Below are positions 47,641-61,399 of a stretch of 64,000 nucleotides of DNA, one piece after another. Every line of letters starts with the position of its first letter. Positions within the stretch are counted from its first letter, which is position 1. The stretch is from Atherinomorus stipes. Lineage: Eukaryota; Chordata; Actinopteri; Atheriniformes; Atherinidae. The notes below the pieces were generated by a model. The model made no database searches and was not told where the DNA came from. It was given only the letters and a program-made list of their open reading frames with translations. A program made the position numbers and the translations under genes. The stretch is from the NCBI GenBank assembly GCA_023101725.1, contig JALJCO010003893.1:248001-312000 (forward strand), read 5' to 3'.

Positions 47641-49785
47641 TTTTTACAAAATTTTTGACAGTTGTGGTAGCAATGAGATGGGTCTATAATTTGATAATAG
47701 ATTTCATTGACTGTGTGAAAGAACAAAATAGAGAACGAGGAGTCTGACCAGGAAGTTTCAAATTAATGAATTCAGAAATTACCAGTTTACTAAATACAAA
47801 TGTGTTTTTCTTGTTCTTTTTTTCAGTTTGCATCCAGTACAATACTGTATTAACTGCCTAAAGATATATGTGTGTAAAATGGTTTCATATATTGGCCTGT
47901 AAAAGATATGCTTGGCCAGTAGATTTTAAAGAGAATCTCAAATATTTTTTTCCATGCCCCCTGAAAGTTTTTTACAACTCGACTACTGTATATCAGGCAT
48001 TATCTGCAGCAAATCTCCTTACTTTCCCCAATGCACTGCAAAATCTTATAATCTACCAAGTATATTTTTCTAATTTCTAGACAAAATATTTCATCACACT
48101 CAAAATAAGAAAAAATTCCTTACGAAAAAAAAACATGTCAGTGAGATATAGGAACTTTTTTTTTTTTCAAGACAAATGCATCTTATTTCAAGAACTCTTA
48201 TAAGAAAATTTCACTTGTTCCATTGGCTGAAATTTTTTTATTATTACGAACAAAAACTAGATTTTTTTTTTACTTATTTCAAGAGTGGCCAAGATTTTTT
48301 TTTTTTTTTTTTTTTGCTTATAATGAGCAGTTCAGTGTGTGTCGCAAACAAATGACTTCACAAAGCTTCACTTTGACAACCTCGCCCACACTGAAAACCG
48401 TAGCTGAAGATGGCCTCAGTTGCCCTCAATCGTAATGTGAACAAACTTAACTGGGGTAGTGTGGTGTCGGCCCAACGCGGGCCAGGCTAAGAAGGTGCGG
48501 ATGTGAAAGGGGCACCTTCCTGGATGAATTTGCATAAGACAGGAAGACTTACTTAGGTGTGATAGACCTGCGGGGGACTATACGGCAAAAGAGCAATGGC
48601 AGAAAATGGTAGGTCTTTTGCAATAGTTTTCATTTATTTTATTTTATTAGCTTATAAAGATTTTGACATTCGAATATAAGCAAAGCATGCTGCAGCATGG
48701 TAATAGTACATAAAAGCTGATATAAATGAAAAAAAATATCATTTTTGCTTAGGTGGCCAGCTTTTTGTTCAGGGGGGCCATGGCCACCCCAGGCCACCCC
48801 TTGGGGGCTCCACTGCAGTTGGCATAGTAGACTGTAGTATAACTGAATCTTCAATAATCAAAACAGGCACAGATGACAGCAGGTCTGACAACAGAGAGAC
48901 CCGAGAAATCAGGGAAATGAAGGAGATAATGGCAACAGGTGGAGCGTATTTCAAAAGGCTTCGCTTGACTAGACGGCAGAAATATCTCTGTGGGAATTAA
49001 TTGCTGTTTTGTTTGTGGGCTTCTAACAGAATGAGTAATTGTTAGCATGAATAGATCCACATTCAATGAAAACAATCATAGTGTTCACAGATAAATAACA
49101 TCTGCTTGTATTTTTTATTTCGTTTTTTTTTTTTTTTTTTTGTTATCCACTTTGCCTTCTGTTTTTTGACCAGTTCCCTGCTCTTCTTAATAGGGATGTC
49201 AAAGAAAAGTGCAGTTTGCATTTTTTCCTTAGCTTGTCACTAAAGAAACTTTATGCAACCAGTTCTTTTTCAATTTACACTTCAAAGAGGTGTAACAATG
49301 CACAGCTACTTTGAGAGAAACTGGATTAAGTTCAAATCCCTGGAAGACAGTTTTTCACTGCTGGCATTTTGGCCCATCTAATACATATTTCTCCCACTAA
49401 TTATACCATTGTAATAAATTCAGTCTTAAGAGCTTTAGGGAAGTGCACTAGCACATTTCAAGGTTTTTGTTTCTCTGCATATACTGCTACAAATATAACT
49501 GTGAGCAAGTGACTCTAGTTTAGACTTTTGAGAGTTTGTAGATTTTTTTTTTTTCTCCTGGGCTGCAGTTTACTTGTAACATACCCTGCCTGGATAATGT
49601 CTCCGAAAACATCTTGAACTGGATCAGGGAAGAGTTGTTTTCAGATGACAATTCTCGGACCAGTTACCTTCACCCCCATAGATTTCCAATGCATTTGCCA
49701 ATGCAGTTGTCTTTATTCCCTAAATAAGTTTCACTCTTAACCCAAAAGCATCAATTTAATATACTACTACAATATTAAGTAGGGG
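47641..49785. other. Unassigned intronic DNA
   Basis: AT-rich with T runs near 48300 and 49130. A G/C-rich GGGGGGCCATGGCCACCCC near 48774 resembles part of a dispersed repeat. No exon or complete element is recognised. Confidence 0.45.
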
Positions 49786-52700
49786 TGTCACAAAATCCAC
49801 ATCACACATATCCACAGACTGAATTTAATGTGGGTTAAACTAAAAATGAACGCAGTCGAAGCAGCTCATGCATCACATTAGTGTCACTTCCACTTGTTGC
49901 CAGAGCTTCTGGAAAAAAGCTGGAACTTGCGCTGTACTCCTTTAAGTAAGGTAACAAAGTATTTTTACTTCATTACTATACAACACTGCACACAGGAGTA
50001 GATGCTATGTTTATATCTGCAGCAGTCACACTGTTTTTTTCCACCTTCGCACGTTGATATTGTCAGTCAGTGGAATAAGCTACAACAATGATGATAATGT
50101 AATGTCTAAGGGTCCTGTCAACATGCTCTCTGGCTACTTGGTCACAGAGACCAGACCGGCGCCGCGACTTATCGGTTAAAACCCGCCTGGGCCCTCTTTG
50201 CGCCTGCCACGCATAGTAACAGAATTAATAGGCTGCTAATAGTTCTATAACACAAATTATTTAAAGAACAAAGAAATATGATGCAAACTAAAACGGCCAG
50301 TACCACCCAATTGCCAGAATGGTATGATCTTTGTTTGGTAACTACATTTTGCAACCTTTCAACAAGAAACTGGCAGTCAAAGGACCGTTCTCGAGTCAAA
50401 TTGTTAGCTATTCGGGGTCACACCTAATGAATTATAGAGAACTGCTCAAAACTACGTAATCAGTTTCCTTTGAAGTGACAAAAACATGCCAAGTCACCTA
50501 CAGAATTATCAAGATAAAAGGACATGAAATGAAAAGTACTTGACAACAATAATGATGATATAAAATGCTTCGATCAGTCACTGGTACATCATTTCTTGCC
50601 ATATTCAAGGTTGTGACATTTTGAACATTTTTGTTAGAAAATCCTTTGCTGAAGTGTGAAACTCAAGTGAAAATCCAACATTGAGGACAGACAGGACCGC
50701 ATTAGATAAACTTAACCCAGGCATTTAAACAGCCTATTAAATAGAAAAAAAATACCCAGGCACAAATAAACTGCCTCGTCTTTAGTAGTCAACAAAATAA
50801 CTAAGTCCACCTGTCAGTGGTAAGTCAGATGCACTCTGACTACTTAAAGCCAAACTCAGCCAGAACTTTTGTCTTCCGGACGTGATTGGAGACGTTGTGC
50901 ACCTTGTTGTTGAAACAGAAGCTGAGCTAATGTTCTTCCGCATCTGCAGCTGCAGGTTCAATGGACAATTTTCGTAAACAGCTGATTGAGGTGGTGAGAA
51001 AATACGGAAATGTGTACAACACATGAGGCGTTCAGATACACACACATCACTGCATACACAACCCTGCCCAGCCGTGGACAAAGTTTGTCGTTAATTATCA
51101 ACTCACTAAGTCAAAACAGCCGCCCCACCCTGTCATGGATAAATCTTCTTGTGAAGTATTAACCGGGCTAAAACAAACCTTTTTATTGTCCCTGCGACCT
51201 CCAAAACAAGAACAAAGTTCTTGTTTCTTGTGGAGTATTTAACGAGCTCCATATCCATCCTGTGTTCACCACTCTAGCCAATCTTTGCCTTTTTTGCTTT
51301 CCCTGTGTTTTTGTTTGCTCCATAGGTTCAAAAAGTGCACTGACTGCAAAGAGTCATGGTCCATGTAGTTTATAATGTTACACTTCACTTAGAGCAGACT
51401 AAAAACTATTATTTTTGGTTCAAGACACACTGTTTAGTAACATGACAAGACCACAATGATATTGTTGCAATTTACCTATCGTGATATCGTGATATACTAT
51501 TAAGTTATTGATACATATCCAAACTGTGTTTCATTTCATCCAATTTTGACATAAAAAAGTGAGACAGATGTCTTATTTTTGTGCTGGAGGAGACGAAATT
51601 CGTAGACTCGAATGTAAACAATGAATGTAACAATGTTATGTTTTTTTTTTTCCAGCTAGGTCACACCTCAGCTTAAAAATTGATATACACATGCTAAAAA
51701 GTGTAGCATCCGTATTTATCTCTGTAAACACAGTGTGCCATGTGTGATGTCACATCTTCCTCCAGGCATGCGGGTGTGTGCAGTTCATACTGAAGTCTGA
51801 TGGAGGTTGCATTTAAATTATAATATGAACAACCACGCAAACAAACTGAATTTGGGTAACAGATTGGATTTGACCTTCAAGACCTGCAGTGTGAACGTAA
51901 CTTTCGATCCACCCCTTCTCCAACAAACCTGAATTCCTTCATGCACATGTCATTCAGCTCTGCAGAGGCCTGGTAACAAGCAATTCATTTGATTCAGGTG
52001 TGTTTGACAAGGGATGCATGTAAAAGTTGCAGGATAATAGCTCTTGAGGACTGGACTTGGCCACTCCTGATCTGGTTTTAAAGAAGTAGCATCTATGCAC
52101 TTCCAACACAGTGCAATAGCTCTGCTTGAAGAAGCCCAAAGTCCAAGTAATTTAGTCTGTTTCTGCGTTTGTGTAAATGCCAAGCACACAAAGATCAACA
52201 TTTAGAGGATTTTTTTTTACATTTTTACAGCTCTGACAAACACTTGAAGCTATATTTTGAAATCTAATAGCTTTCAGAAGATAAAATGATGCATTCTGTG
52301 ATGTAAGGGTTTCATTCTCAAGATATATAGTCAAATTAGTCAATTTTACTGCTCACCATTAAAATCTGCTCTATTATAGTGCATAAAATGCTGTTAGCAA
52401 ATTAAAGTTGAGTTCTAAAACTTGTGAAGAGAGAAACCTTATTTCAATGCAATGCACTAAAATATCCAAAATGATGGCTGGAATGAGAGAGAAATTTTCC
52501 CAAATGGACAAAGATGTCCAAAATGATGTATGAGGTTCGATGCTTAGACATTCGGGTACAAGTGGAATCACAGCTGTGGTAATACCTCTACAGTATTAGC
52601 TCTATATTCACCATATTCAGATAACTTTTTTATTCTTAATTTGTATAGGTTCTCATTCCTTTGGTCCAAAGACAGGCTGTAAATGTATCAATTGGTCACA

Positions 52701-53248
52701 GGAGATTTTTATTAATTAATCTATTTATTTTTTACTGTGGATGGTTGTGATGTTTTTAATCTGCATTAGTTCCATGATGCACTGGAATTGGAAACCATGT
52801 GATACACTACAGTGTAGGCCATGTACTGAAAGATGGTTCAACAGATAAATTATTAATCTGTTGTTTAGGAAAGTTGTTAACAGATTGCCAGATGGTTGAG
52901 AGTTGTTTGGTGTAAAGTGAATAAAGGGTGCTACAGCGGATCGTAGATGTAAGGGGAGCAAATTTGGGTGGCTTTAACAAGTCATGGACGATGAAAAGAT
53001 GTTAAAGATGTGGGAAAAATTCCTAGAGAGGTTATTTGGGGATGTTCTTTCAGAACCGCTGTTACATCCCAGCTCTGCTAGGGTGTAAAAACGTAGCCAA
53101 GACTGGTTTTAGATGGAATGGTGGAGTAAAGATGTCTTTATTGTTCGGGAGGTTAGTTAAAGGAATAAACACAAAACCTGAAAAGGGAGGTGGGTTTACT
53201 GATGCTGCTCAAATGAATGAAATTAAAAAGACAGGCAAAGCCTAAACT
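49786..53248. other. Unassigned intronic DNA with fragments of repeats
   Basis: TAGGGGTGTCACAA at 49783 may be a hAT-type end with no partner found. Bases 51940-52080 (inverse: CAGGAGTGGCCAAGTCCAGT...) are a common fish repeat. No naaladl2 ectodomain exon was found by eye. Confidence 0.45.
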
Positions 53249-55113
53249 GACAATCAAACACATTTGATATTTTTTGCCTCGCAAGGTGAAAAACTGCCCA
53301 TGTGCACTCAACTTGAGCTGTCTCCTGAGGGCAGACGATCTAGTGACCAATCAAAACACATCTGCAGATCACATGATTTCAAGATGGCAGCTCGCGGCGA
53401 TGTAATCTGTTACATTTTAAAGGATAAACTGGTAAATACGGCCAGACTAGACCTGCTTATAGTATGTTACGTCTGACTCCAAAAACATCCCTACAAATAT
53501 CATCTCTGTCCAAGTTTCATTCATTTTCTTACAAGACTTCTTTACAGTTTCATGGCGGTTGGCGAACTCAAAGGTGCACTACCGCCACCAACTGGTATAA
53601 TTATACAGAACAGTATGTTGCATAAAATTTACTAAATAAAAAGACAAAATAAATGAAAATTAAATACAACAACACAATTCAGTCTCTAACAAAAAGATCA
53701 TCAAAAATTTTCTGCCTTCAGAATCTTGGATGTTTTTGCAAAATATCAATCAAGTCTTCTAACATGATGACAGAAGGCTGCCATCTTGAAATCATGTGAT
53801 CTGCGGATGCGTTTTGATTGGTCGCTAGATCTTAGGGTTGCACTGTATACCGGTACCAGAATTGTACCGCAATACTAAAGCGTTTAAAACGGTACTGTAC
53901 CGGCATTTAAAAAGAAACGGTACTTTAAAAAGGAAAAAAACGCAGCTAAATTGGTAAAGTGGAGCCTGTCTCTTTAAGAGCGGCAAGGCCAGCAGTGAGT
54001 GTGACGTAGTTAATGATGCGGCTCTCAGTGAAGCACCTTTACTGAGGAGGAGACGTCAGGTAGCAGTGGATGCTGCCACGGATACCTGAAGGTTGAAGTG
54101 TTGCCTCTGTTAGCAAGACGGACTTTGTAGCATCGCTTTCACTGCGGTGCTTCAGTGTTCAACAGCTTGCCTTCATCATTAGCTTTGAATCCGTAGTACT
54201 TACAAACTGTACTTTGAGCCCCTACTTTATCAACACAGGCTTTTCCAAAGCCGTCATCTTTTCTTTTTTCCTCTAAAGGAAAACTACGCGGACTTAGTGA
54301 CTTCAGTCAGGAACAACTGGTGCTGATGTTGTTCAGTTATGTCAAAGTAAAAAGCACAAAACCTTCCAGCCCAGTAGAAACCTACAGAAGCCTACATACG
54401 ACACATAAACGGTTAATAAATACATTTTTAATTTTCCTCAAAGTTATTACATCCTTAAAATGTTTAAATAAGTTTAAAAATGGTGACAGAGATGAACTGA
54501 CTGATGATATGTTCAATTATTATTTATATTATAATTATTAATACAACTTGACTGATGTTATAATGAAGTCAGTCACACAAACATGATTTTATAGACATTA
54601 CCTCATACCTATTTAATGTTTCATAAACTATTGAGACACAACATTAAATAAATAACATTTTGAAACACATTAAAAAAATATTCCAAAAGCCTTACAATAT
54701 GTAATTCATTTAGATAGTTTTACAATTTATTTTTCTAATTGTCAAATTGTCTAAATGTCCATATAATTTTTCATGTATAGAATGACTTTGATTCTAATTT
54801 GGCGTTGCTTTATATCATGGTTCTCTGTGTTTTAAATTGAAGATTTTACTTCTTTATTTGATTATTTTAAAATAAAGTCTTCAAGAACAATAACACAAAT
54901 GAAAGAAATATTGAGTTTGGTTTACCTTTTTAAAAAAAAGTATCGAAAAGTACCGAAAAGTATCGAAATACAAAATGGTATCGGTATCGAAACAGAAATT
55001 TGGTATTGTGACAACTCCACTAGATCGTCTGCCCTCAGCAGAGCTCAAATTGAGCGCAAACGCTAATTTTTTGCCTTGTGAGGCAAAAAATATCAAACGT
55101 GTTTGACTTTCAC
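53249..55113. mobile_element. Foldback MITE with a hAT element inserted in its right arm
   Basis: Left arm 53249-53395 (from TGACAATCAAACACATTTG through GATCACATGATTTCAAGATGGC) is inverted at 53775-53832 plus 55020-55113. The right arm is cut by the element 53833-55019. No protein is encoded. Confidence 0.82.
53833..55019. mobile_element. Non-autonomous hAT element with 8-bp duplication
   Basis: It starts TAGGGTTGCACTGTATACCGG and ends TTGTGACAACTCCA, with GGTACCG/ATCGGTATCG words near both ends. CTAGATCT (53825-53832) and CTAGATCG (55020-55027) flank it, matching in 7 of 8 bases. The uninterrupted left arm of the host MITE (ACGATCTAGTGACC at 53335) gives the empty site, confirming the insertion. 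The transposase is absent. Confidence 0.87.
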
Positions 55114-55304
55114 CTCAAGGCCTTGCGAGGCAGAAAACTCACCAAAATCAGGCGCACACCGTGACTATCTGCTGAGCAAACGGCCTCGAATGACTTTTAG
55201 CTCAGCAGAAAGCTCTTGTATGCAGCAGGCTTTAGAGAAAAATGTTCAAGCATCAGCAGGAGTAATGGGAGCATTTTAACTGAATATCCATGACCCTGTG
55301 CTAC

Positions 55305-55769
55305 TAACCTCCGCCAAGGAGGTCATGTTATTGGTAGCATTGGTTTGTTTGTCTGTCTGTCATCAACTTTACAGAAAAAGTTCTGGACAGATTGACCTGA
55401 AATTTTCACCAGCTGTGTACCTCAGCCCAAGGATGAACCCATCAAATTTGGTGGTGATCTAGATAACCTTCTGGATCCAGGAATTTTTTGAAGGATTCTT
55501 AATCATTGTGAGATCGGCCAACTTTTGGATTTTTGCATATAACTCCATAAAAATAGCCTGAGCATTTGGTAAAAAAAAAATTACAAGAAATGATCTGAAT
55601 GAGTTCTATAATATACCAAGTACATTATGAACTGTGAACTTTCCAGTTTTAAGTTTACAAACAAAATTTATTCAAAGACACATAACAATAAAAGTTTAGG
55701 TGTGAATCACAATATAAAGGGGACATGAGCTGCTTGGTGGAGGTCTGCGCTCTCTGAATGCTTTTCTAG
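55305..55769 (+). mobile_element. Helitron-like element, second family, copy 1
   Basis: It starts near ACCTCCGCCAAGGAGGTCATG and ends GCGCTCTCTGAATGCTTTTCTAG followed by T, i.e. an imperfect hairpin, T/C spacer and CTAG end. A shorter copy of the same family lies at 60881-61101. Confidence 0.75.
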
Positions 55770-56829
55770 TTTAACATGTTGTTGGCACTCACAAAGACTG
55801 AATGGGATCCTTTCTAATAATGATACACATTCTAAGACTGGTGGTTGTTATGTGTTTGGTACCTATAATCTTCGTGTTTATGTTGTATATGGCTGTAAAC
55901 ACATATTCTACTTCTAAATCTGTTTTGACATGCAAAAGTGAAACATTTACAACTCTGAAGGTATTTCTCAGAAGCTTACCACATCAAGCCAAGGAGACCC
56001 AGTAGAGACCCATAGTTGTGTGTACTTACTTCACTTGCAGTTACAGCAGTCCTCTCTCTTGAAAAAAGAGGTATCCCTGCTGAGAAAAATAACATTTTCA
56101 TCTCTGGTATCACAGTGGAAACTCAGACATTACAAGTACTGGAGCAATAACGGAAGATTTTCCTGCAGAACTTGACTTTTTCGGGGAAATATTACACACA
56201 GGTGCTGAGGTGTGTGAGGATATAAAACCATCACCATGGACTACATGCAATTGTTTTCCATTTTAAGAGACTTACTGTGCATTGCCAAAGTTTTGGCAAA
56301 AATATACTTGCTTCTGTGAAAAATGAGAAGAAAGGAAACTTATTGTATCTCAAAATAACAAAGTAAGGAAATATTATTTTAAACTCTTTTTTTTCTCTTT
56401 CTCAGACGAATGCTGAAAATAACTGGAAAGGACAAGAATTTAAATGCACCAAAATGAAGTAGCTTTGAGAACTTTTACAAAGGGTTAATTTCTGACTGTA
56501 TTTTGGGGGTCTAGGACCCTTGGTTTTTGTTCAGTTAAAAAACCGGGAACCAGCTCTCCAGTAACAGGGTGCTAAGCTGGTGGTGGGAAACACTCGTCTG
56601 GACCGCTCACTACCATTATTTCACGAAGTCTGCCCTGCTTCAGCTAGCATGACTCCAGATGAACAATCTAGCCACTCTGCTTGCAGATAGCTGCTTCCCT
56701 AAATGTCTTACGCACTTCCAATCTAGATAATTTTAATACTCAGGACCAGTATTGAGTATTAGGGCATGTTTATTGGACTAGACCAACCCTTCAGGACTTC
56801 TGGATGTTATTTTCATTGACCACACCCTG
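55770..56829. other. Unassigned intronic DNA
   Basis: No recognised element. The ORF at 55802-56005 has a hydrophobic stretch but no homologue is recognised and no splice context supports it. Confidence 0.45.
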
Positions 56830-57960
56830 CCCCCAGACAGAGTTGCAAGATAAGAACCTTATAGGTGAAATAATGACCAATTTTCTTCATGGAGGTTAAA
56901 TTTATTGAAGCTTTGGCAGGGGGAAGAGTAAAAAACAGCTCAGCTCAACCAAAAAACGTGATTAGGCAGTTCATTTGAGCATTCAGGTAGATCAGGTAGA
57001 TAGAGGGGAGACCACTGTTGGTAAAACTCTCCAAAAAACTTGGACAGAACAGATTCTTGTTATAAATTCTCTTATTTTCCTTCTCTCCGGAGATCCTGGT
57101 GTAATCTCAAATTCTGCTCTTTATATGAGGGAGGCCTGAAGCCTGAAGTCTGTTGTTTTTACTGGAGCAGCCCGGTCTGTAAACAGGCTGCTTAGTTGAC
57201 CTTGGGGATTTGCTATTATAGGACTTTTGAAGCCATACAGCAGATATCCAAGCTGGAGTGATGATTAGGCTCCTTTAGGTCAAGCATTATAATCCAGCCG
57301 AGGTATTCCACTGCGAAAAACCTTTCCTGGACCTGTCATTAGATCCGAGAACGATTAAATTTACAGATCTTTGAGAAACGGTGAGAAATGGTGTTAAAAA
57401 TCTCAATCTGAAGTCGTAATCCCAAAATTTCTGTTTTTCAGAAAAAAGCCCAAAAGAGTAATTAAATCCACAGATTGCAGCAATCTGGTGTTAAAAAATC
57501 CAATCTGAGAGTGTTGACACTACTTCCAAAATGCCTCTTAGTTTTATCTTAGTTTTATCTCCTTATTGTATTTTCCCAAATTTCCTTTTGAATGAGAGGA
57601 GTGAGTAATCAGCCCAATGTGCACTTAGGTGTGACCACACGCCTTTCCAGGTGCCGTGCACAACTGCTCCAGTTATCTTCAAAATTCAGTAGCAAATCTA
57701 TTATTTTAGCGCGAACCGAGTGCAGCAAACAGAGAATCCAATATTTCTCAGTTGGAGGTTGGACGTGGTTGCATCAGATCTGGTGTTATAAGTCCAACTG
57801 GAATATTCCTCTGTGCGCTTTTCCCCCGTTGTTCCTAGGAGCTACTCGCTTCTTCACATCCATAAGATGCAACCCCGAAGTTCGGCTTTGCACACACCTT
57901 TATAGGTATCTCTGACGTAGCTGCTCACGTCATCTCCATTTTCAGAATATTCTTGTCTTG
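56830..57960 (-). other. LTR-like block on the minus strand (tentative)
   Basis: Read on the minus strand there is a TATA-like CCTCATATAAAGAGCAG near 57128 and, about 230 bases on, CTTCAATAAATTTAAC with AATAAA near 56900. A second CCTATAAAGG lies near 57903. This spacing fits U3-R of an LTR, but no TG...CA boundaries, duplication or primer site could be fixed. The plus ORF at 57592-57915 is taken as noise. Confidence 0.28.
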
Positions 57961-59145
57961 ACCACACAGGCTTCGGACTTTAGAATGAGCTCCTCTGGTG
58001 ACAGCCTTCCGGCGCTTTCACCGTTCAGGAACTATTGTTCAGGAACAGGCCGTGCTGCCCAAGGTCAACTCACATGCCTCCTTTTTACACCAAGACTTAA
58101 AAATCATTCTTTTGCCATCTTCCTCTTTGTACATGTCATTTGCTCACATTACACCTTATTTCATTAAATTCAATCATTCAGTTAGTTATTACTCATAACC
58201 TTAATCATTACTGGTAATATGATTATGATTACTTCTTTGATTCTGCTCTTGAGTCTGTCTTGGGCCGGCTTTTCTCAGATCAGCTTTTGGCTTCCTCTGG
58301 TGGTTGGTCTAAAGTCTGTCCCTGAGGACTTCACATTACTGAGGCTCCTTTGACAGGGGAAAGGTGTGTTGATTAGGGAAGACCAATCAATGCAATCCCA
58401 AGAGTCAGACTCCTTTAATCAGTTGTGAATACTAGTCAAACCAAAATGTTTTGTTGCCCACAGAACTGGAAAATGCCATAGTTAGAGAAAGAAATCTGAC
58501 TTTTTTTTTTGTTAACCATCAAACTCACATGCTTAACGGCGAGTACCAACTTTGCACTTTTAATCCATGTTCTGTGAAATCAGTGATTGGAACCAGAAGT
58601 CTTAGTTTGGACTCATTAAAACTGTGATTTGGTACTTTGCCGATTCCTGACTTTAATGGCTCAGACATTTGTTTTCCTCAGAGTCTCTTTCTTCACTGGT
58701 TATTTCTTTGCAATAGTTGAATCATAAAACCTTGATTAACACAATGTCCTTAAAAAAGAAAAAGACAATGATTAGATTGGTTCTCTACCTTAGCTCTAGA
58801 AAGCTTTTACGAGATTCTAATCAGATTTGCAGTTAAGTATAAATTCTAACACAAAAAGCGAATGAACCTCTGCAAAAGACCTCTTATTTTTCCTTTTTTA
58901 AGTGGTTCTCAAGGGCCAGATTCAACATCATGTTGGACGATATAAAAGGCTGTGCAGTGTAGAAGTTAAAAAGGGCTTTTTTCTGTAAACTAAAGATGTT
59001 AATGTGAACGTACATATGATCACATCAAAATAAAATCTCTGTAGACTAAATTACATGTCTTAATAGATAGACTTAATAGATTAGATGGATTAAATTAAGA
59101 GGGCCCAGCAAGGCATGATGGGAAATATGTACAGTTCATAAGCTT
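57961..59145. other. Unassigned intronic DNA
   Basis: No repeat family, RNA gene or exon recognised. Confidence 0.45.
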
Positions 59146-60880
59146 ATCTACCACGAACCAACTTCAGCAACGCTACAATATCAACTTGAAAAATGTGTTG
59201 TTTTGTAGTTGCTGCAATTATTTGTTGTTCTTCTACAGTAACTATGGCTTTATTGTTATTTTGCCATATTGGTGTTTTTGATGTGATGTGTTATTAACAC
59301 TGATGGGGGAAAATGCATTTATTTGGATAATGAGCAACAGTTAAAGTAACTTTGCTTCCCATTTATTTGAGTTTTACCCTTAAAATCACTGAGTTTGGCC
59401 TGCGGCACATTTTCACTTTGGCCCTTGGAGGCAGAATGTTTGGATTTAGTTTGAAAAGTGAGAGAGGGAAAAAACATTTTTTGACTGCTGGTGCTGGGCA
59501 TAAAAACACTAAAAGCCCTCTGTAAAAGTGGAAAGAATTAATGTGTTTGAAAAAGAAAAAGAAAAAAAAAACTTCCACTGAAATCATTGACAGATAAATA
59601 GCAGTTTGCTATTAAAATTACAAGTTTTATCTTGTTAGCTAATGGACATGACATAAAAAAAAGTATTTACACTCTTAACTAAGATATCCAGCTGAGTAAT
59701 GATATTAAGTAGTAATAATATTCAAAATACTTGCAAGCAGCCACCACCCTGAAGAACAAAACTGTCTGACTGATTATTATTATTGTTGTATTACTATTTT
59801 ATATATATTATATATTGTTGAAAAAAGAGTATAAGCTTTTTACTGTATTGAATTTCTCTTCTAGGATAAACAAAAGTTTTTCATTTAATTTAATTTCATT
59901 TTGTTTTAAAGATGCAAGTTACCTTTCAACTTTGAAAAATATCTGAATAATCTGGAGTTTTAGTGGAAACAGAGACAGAAACAGAGCTTTTTTTCTATAT
60001 AGCTTTTTCATAGTTAGATCTATTTTCTTCACAGACTTTCAGTTGGAAATGGTTACAATACAAAAAAAAAAACCCAAAAGAAATACTTTTTGCCATTGGT
60101 CAATTCTTTGTGGGCAATTTAAGTTTGAATATGGAACATTTTTATTAAAAGCTGTATTTAAAAAAAAAAAAACCTCCATGAATCCTTTGGAGGGGTGCAG
60201 AATGAAAGTACAACCTTTTCTATAAAAATTATATTTAGCCTTGAAATAAATATACAATAATTTTAAAGGGTTTGACACTGACGTTTTGTTTGCATCTACA
60301 AGCCAGTACAGGCAGCAATTGCGGGTTGCCGAATGTGATCTCTGTGTGGCAATAATATGTTGGGCACAATTAGGCTGGCACAGGAGGAAACAGTGGAGTT
60401 GGCAAGCCTAGCAGCTGCTTCAGAGCCCCGGAGATATTGTTATCCGTCTCAGAAGAGCAAAAACAGGAGTAAATTTAGGTGAAGACTACACTAAATGGAC
60501 CCACACAAATTTTTTCCACGGCATTAAAATGCAGACATGGCGACCTTCCTCCTGGATCTGAAACTTGTTTGCTAACGTGACTAATGTTAGCTGTCGGTTA
60601 TAAACTCCTCTGCATTACTTGTTGGACATGTTGCATGCTGCTGGTCCCTTTCCGTATTGGCAGTGGGCGTGGCAACCTGGCGGCTGGAGTTGTATTTCTG
60701 CCGCTGCAACTACAGCCTAGACACACGTGATGTCACTTTAAACTACTAAATTCGGGTTTACAGTACAGGACAATGACAGTCGTCACTATAAATTTGCAAT
60801 CTAATTCAAATTACAGTACTGTACTGTATACATATTTTACAGTGTACAGTTGATTATATAGTAAAATCCTGCCCATATTT
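59146..60880. repeat. Low-copy repeat, second copy of 35346-36115, with insertions
   Basis: It has the same ordered blocks as the earlier copy. A LINE-like 3' end (ATTGAATTTCTCTTCTAGGATAAAC at about 59850, also at 19390) and about 600 bases at 60130-60750 are extra. No gene is seen. Confidence 0.7.
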
Positions 60881-61101
60881 ACCTCCACCAGGTAAGGTTT
60901 TCAGTAGCGTTGGTTTGTTTGTCTGTCAGCAACTTTACGGAAAACGTACTGGACCTGAAATGTTCACCAGCCGTGTGCCTCAGCCAAAGAACAAACCCAT
61001 TAAATTTTGGTGGTGAACTGGATCCAGGAATTTTGTGAAGCATTCTTTATCATTGCGAGAGCTGCTTGGCAGAGGTTTGTGCTCTCCGAGTGCTTCTCTA
61101 G
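60881..61101 (+). mobile_element. Helitron-like element, second family, copy 2 (internally deleted)
   Basis: From ACCTCCACCAGGTAAGG to GCTCTCCGAGTGCTTCTCTAG followed by T. It shares GGTTTGTTTGTCTGTC, CAACTTTACGGAAAA and CTGGATCCAGGAATTTT with 55305-55769 and lacks part of the middle. Confidence 0.78.
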
Positions 61102-61399
61102 TATCTGTTACAGTGACCAAGAGCTTTATCCATAATTGTCTTTCAATGTTATTGATAAGTTTTGCTGCATGTGTACAGTAGAATCTCTGCAGCTGGAGGC
61201 TGGAGAGGTTTTGGAGGACCTTAATCAACACAAAGAATTCAGTCACACCTTCCTGGATATCTGACCCATAGCATTGCTCTTTTCATCATTTATATAGAAC
61301 ATTATTGCAAAATTATATAATAACAATCTCATGCAGTTTCCAGTGTACTGTATACAAATTTTACAGTGTTTTACAGCTGATAATACCATGAAATGCTGC

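Noticed and set aside
57592..57915. 107-residue plus-strand ORF
   Set aside because: No recognised domain; it overlaps the tentative minus-strand LTR-like block.
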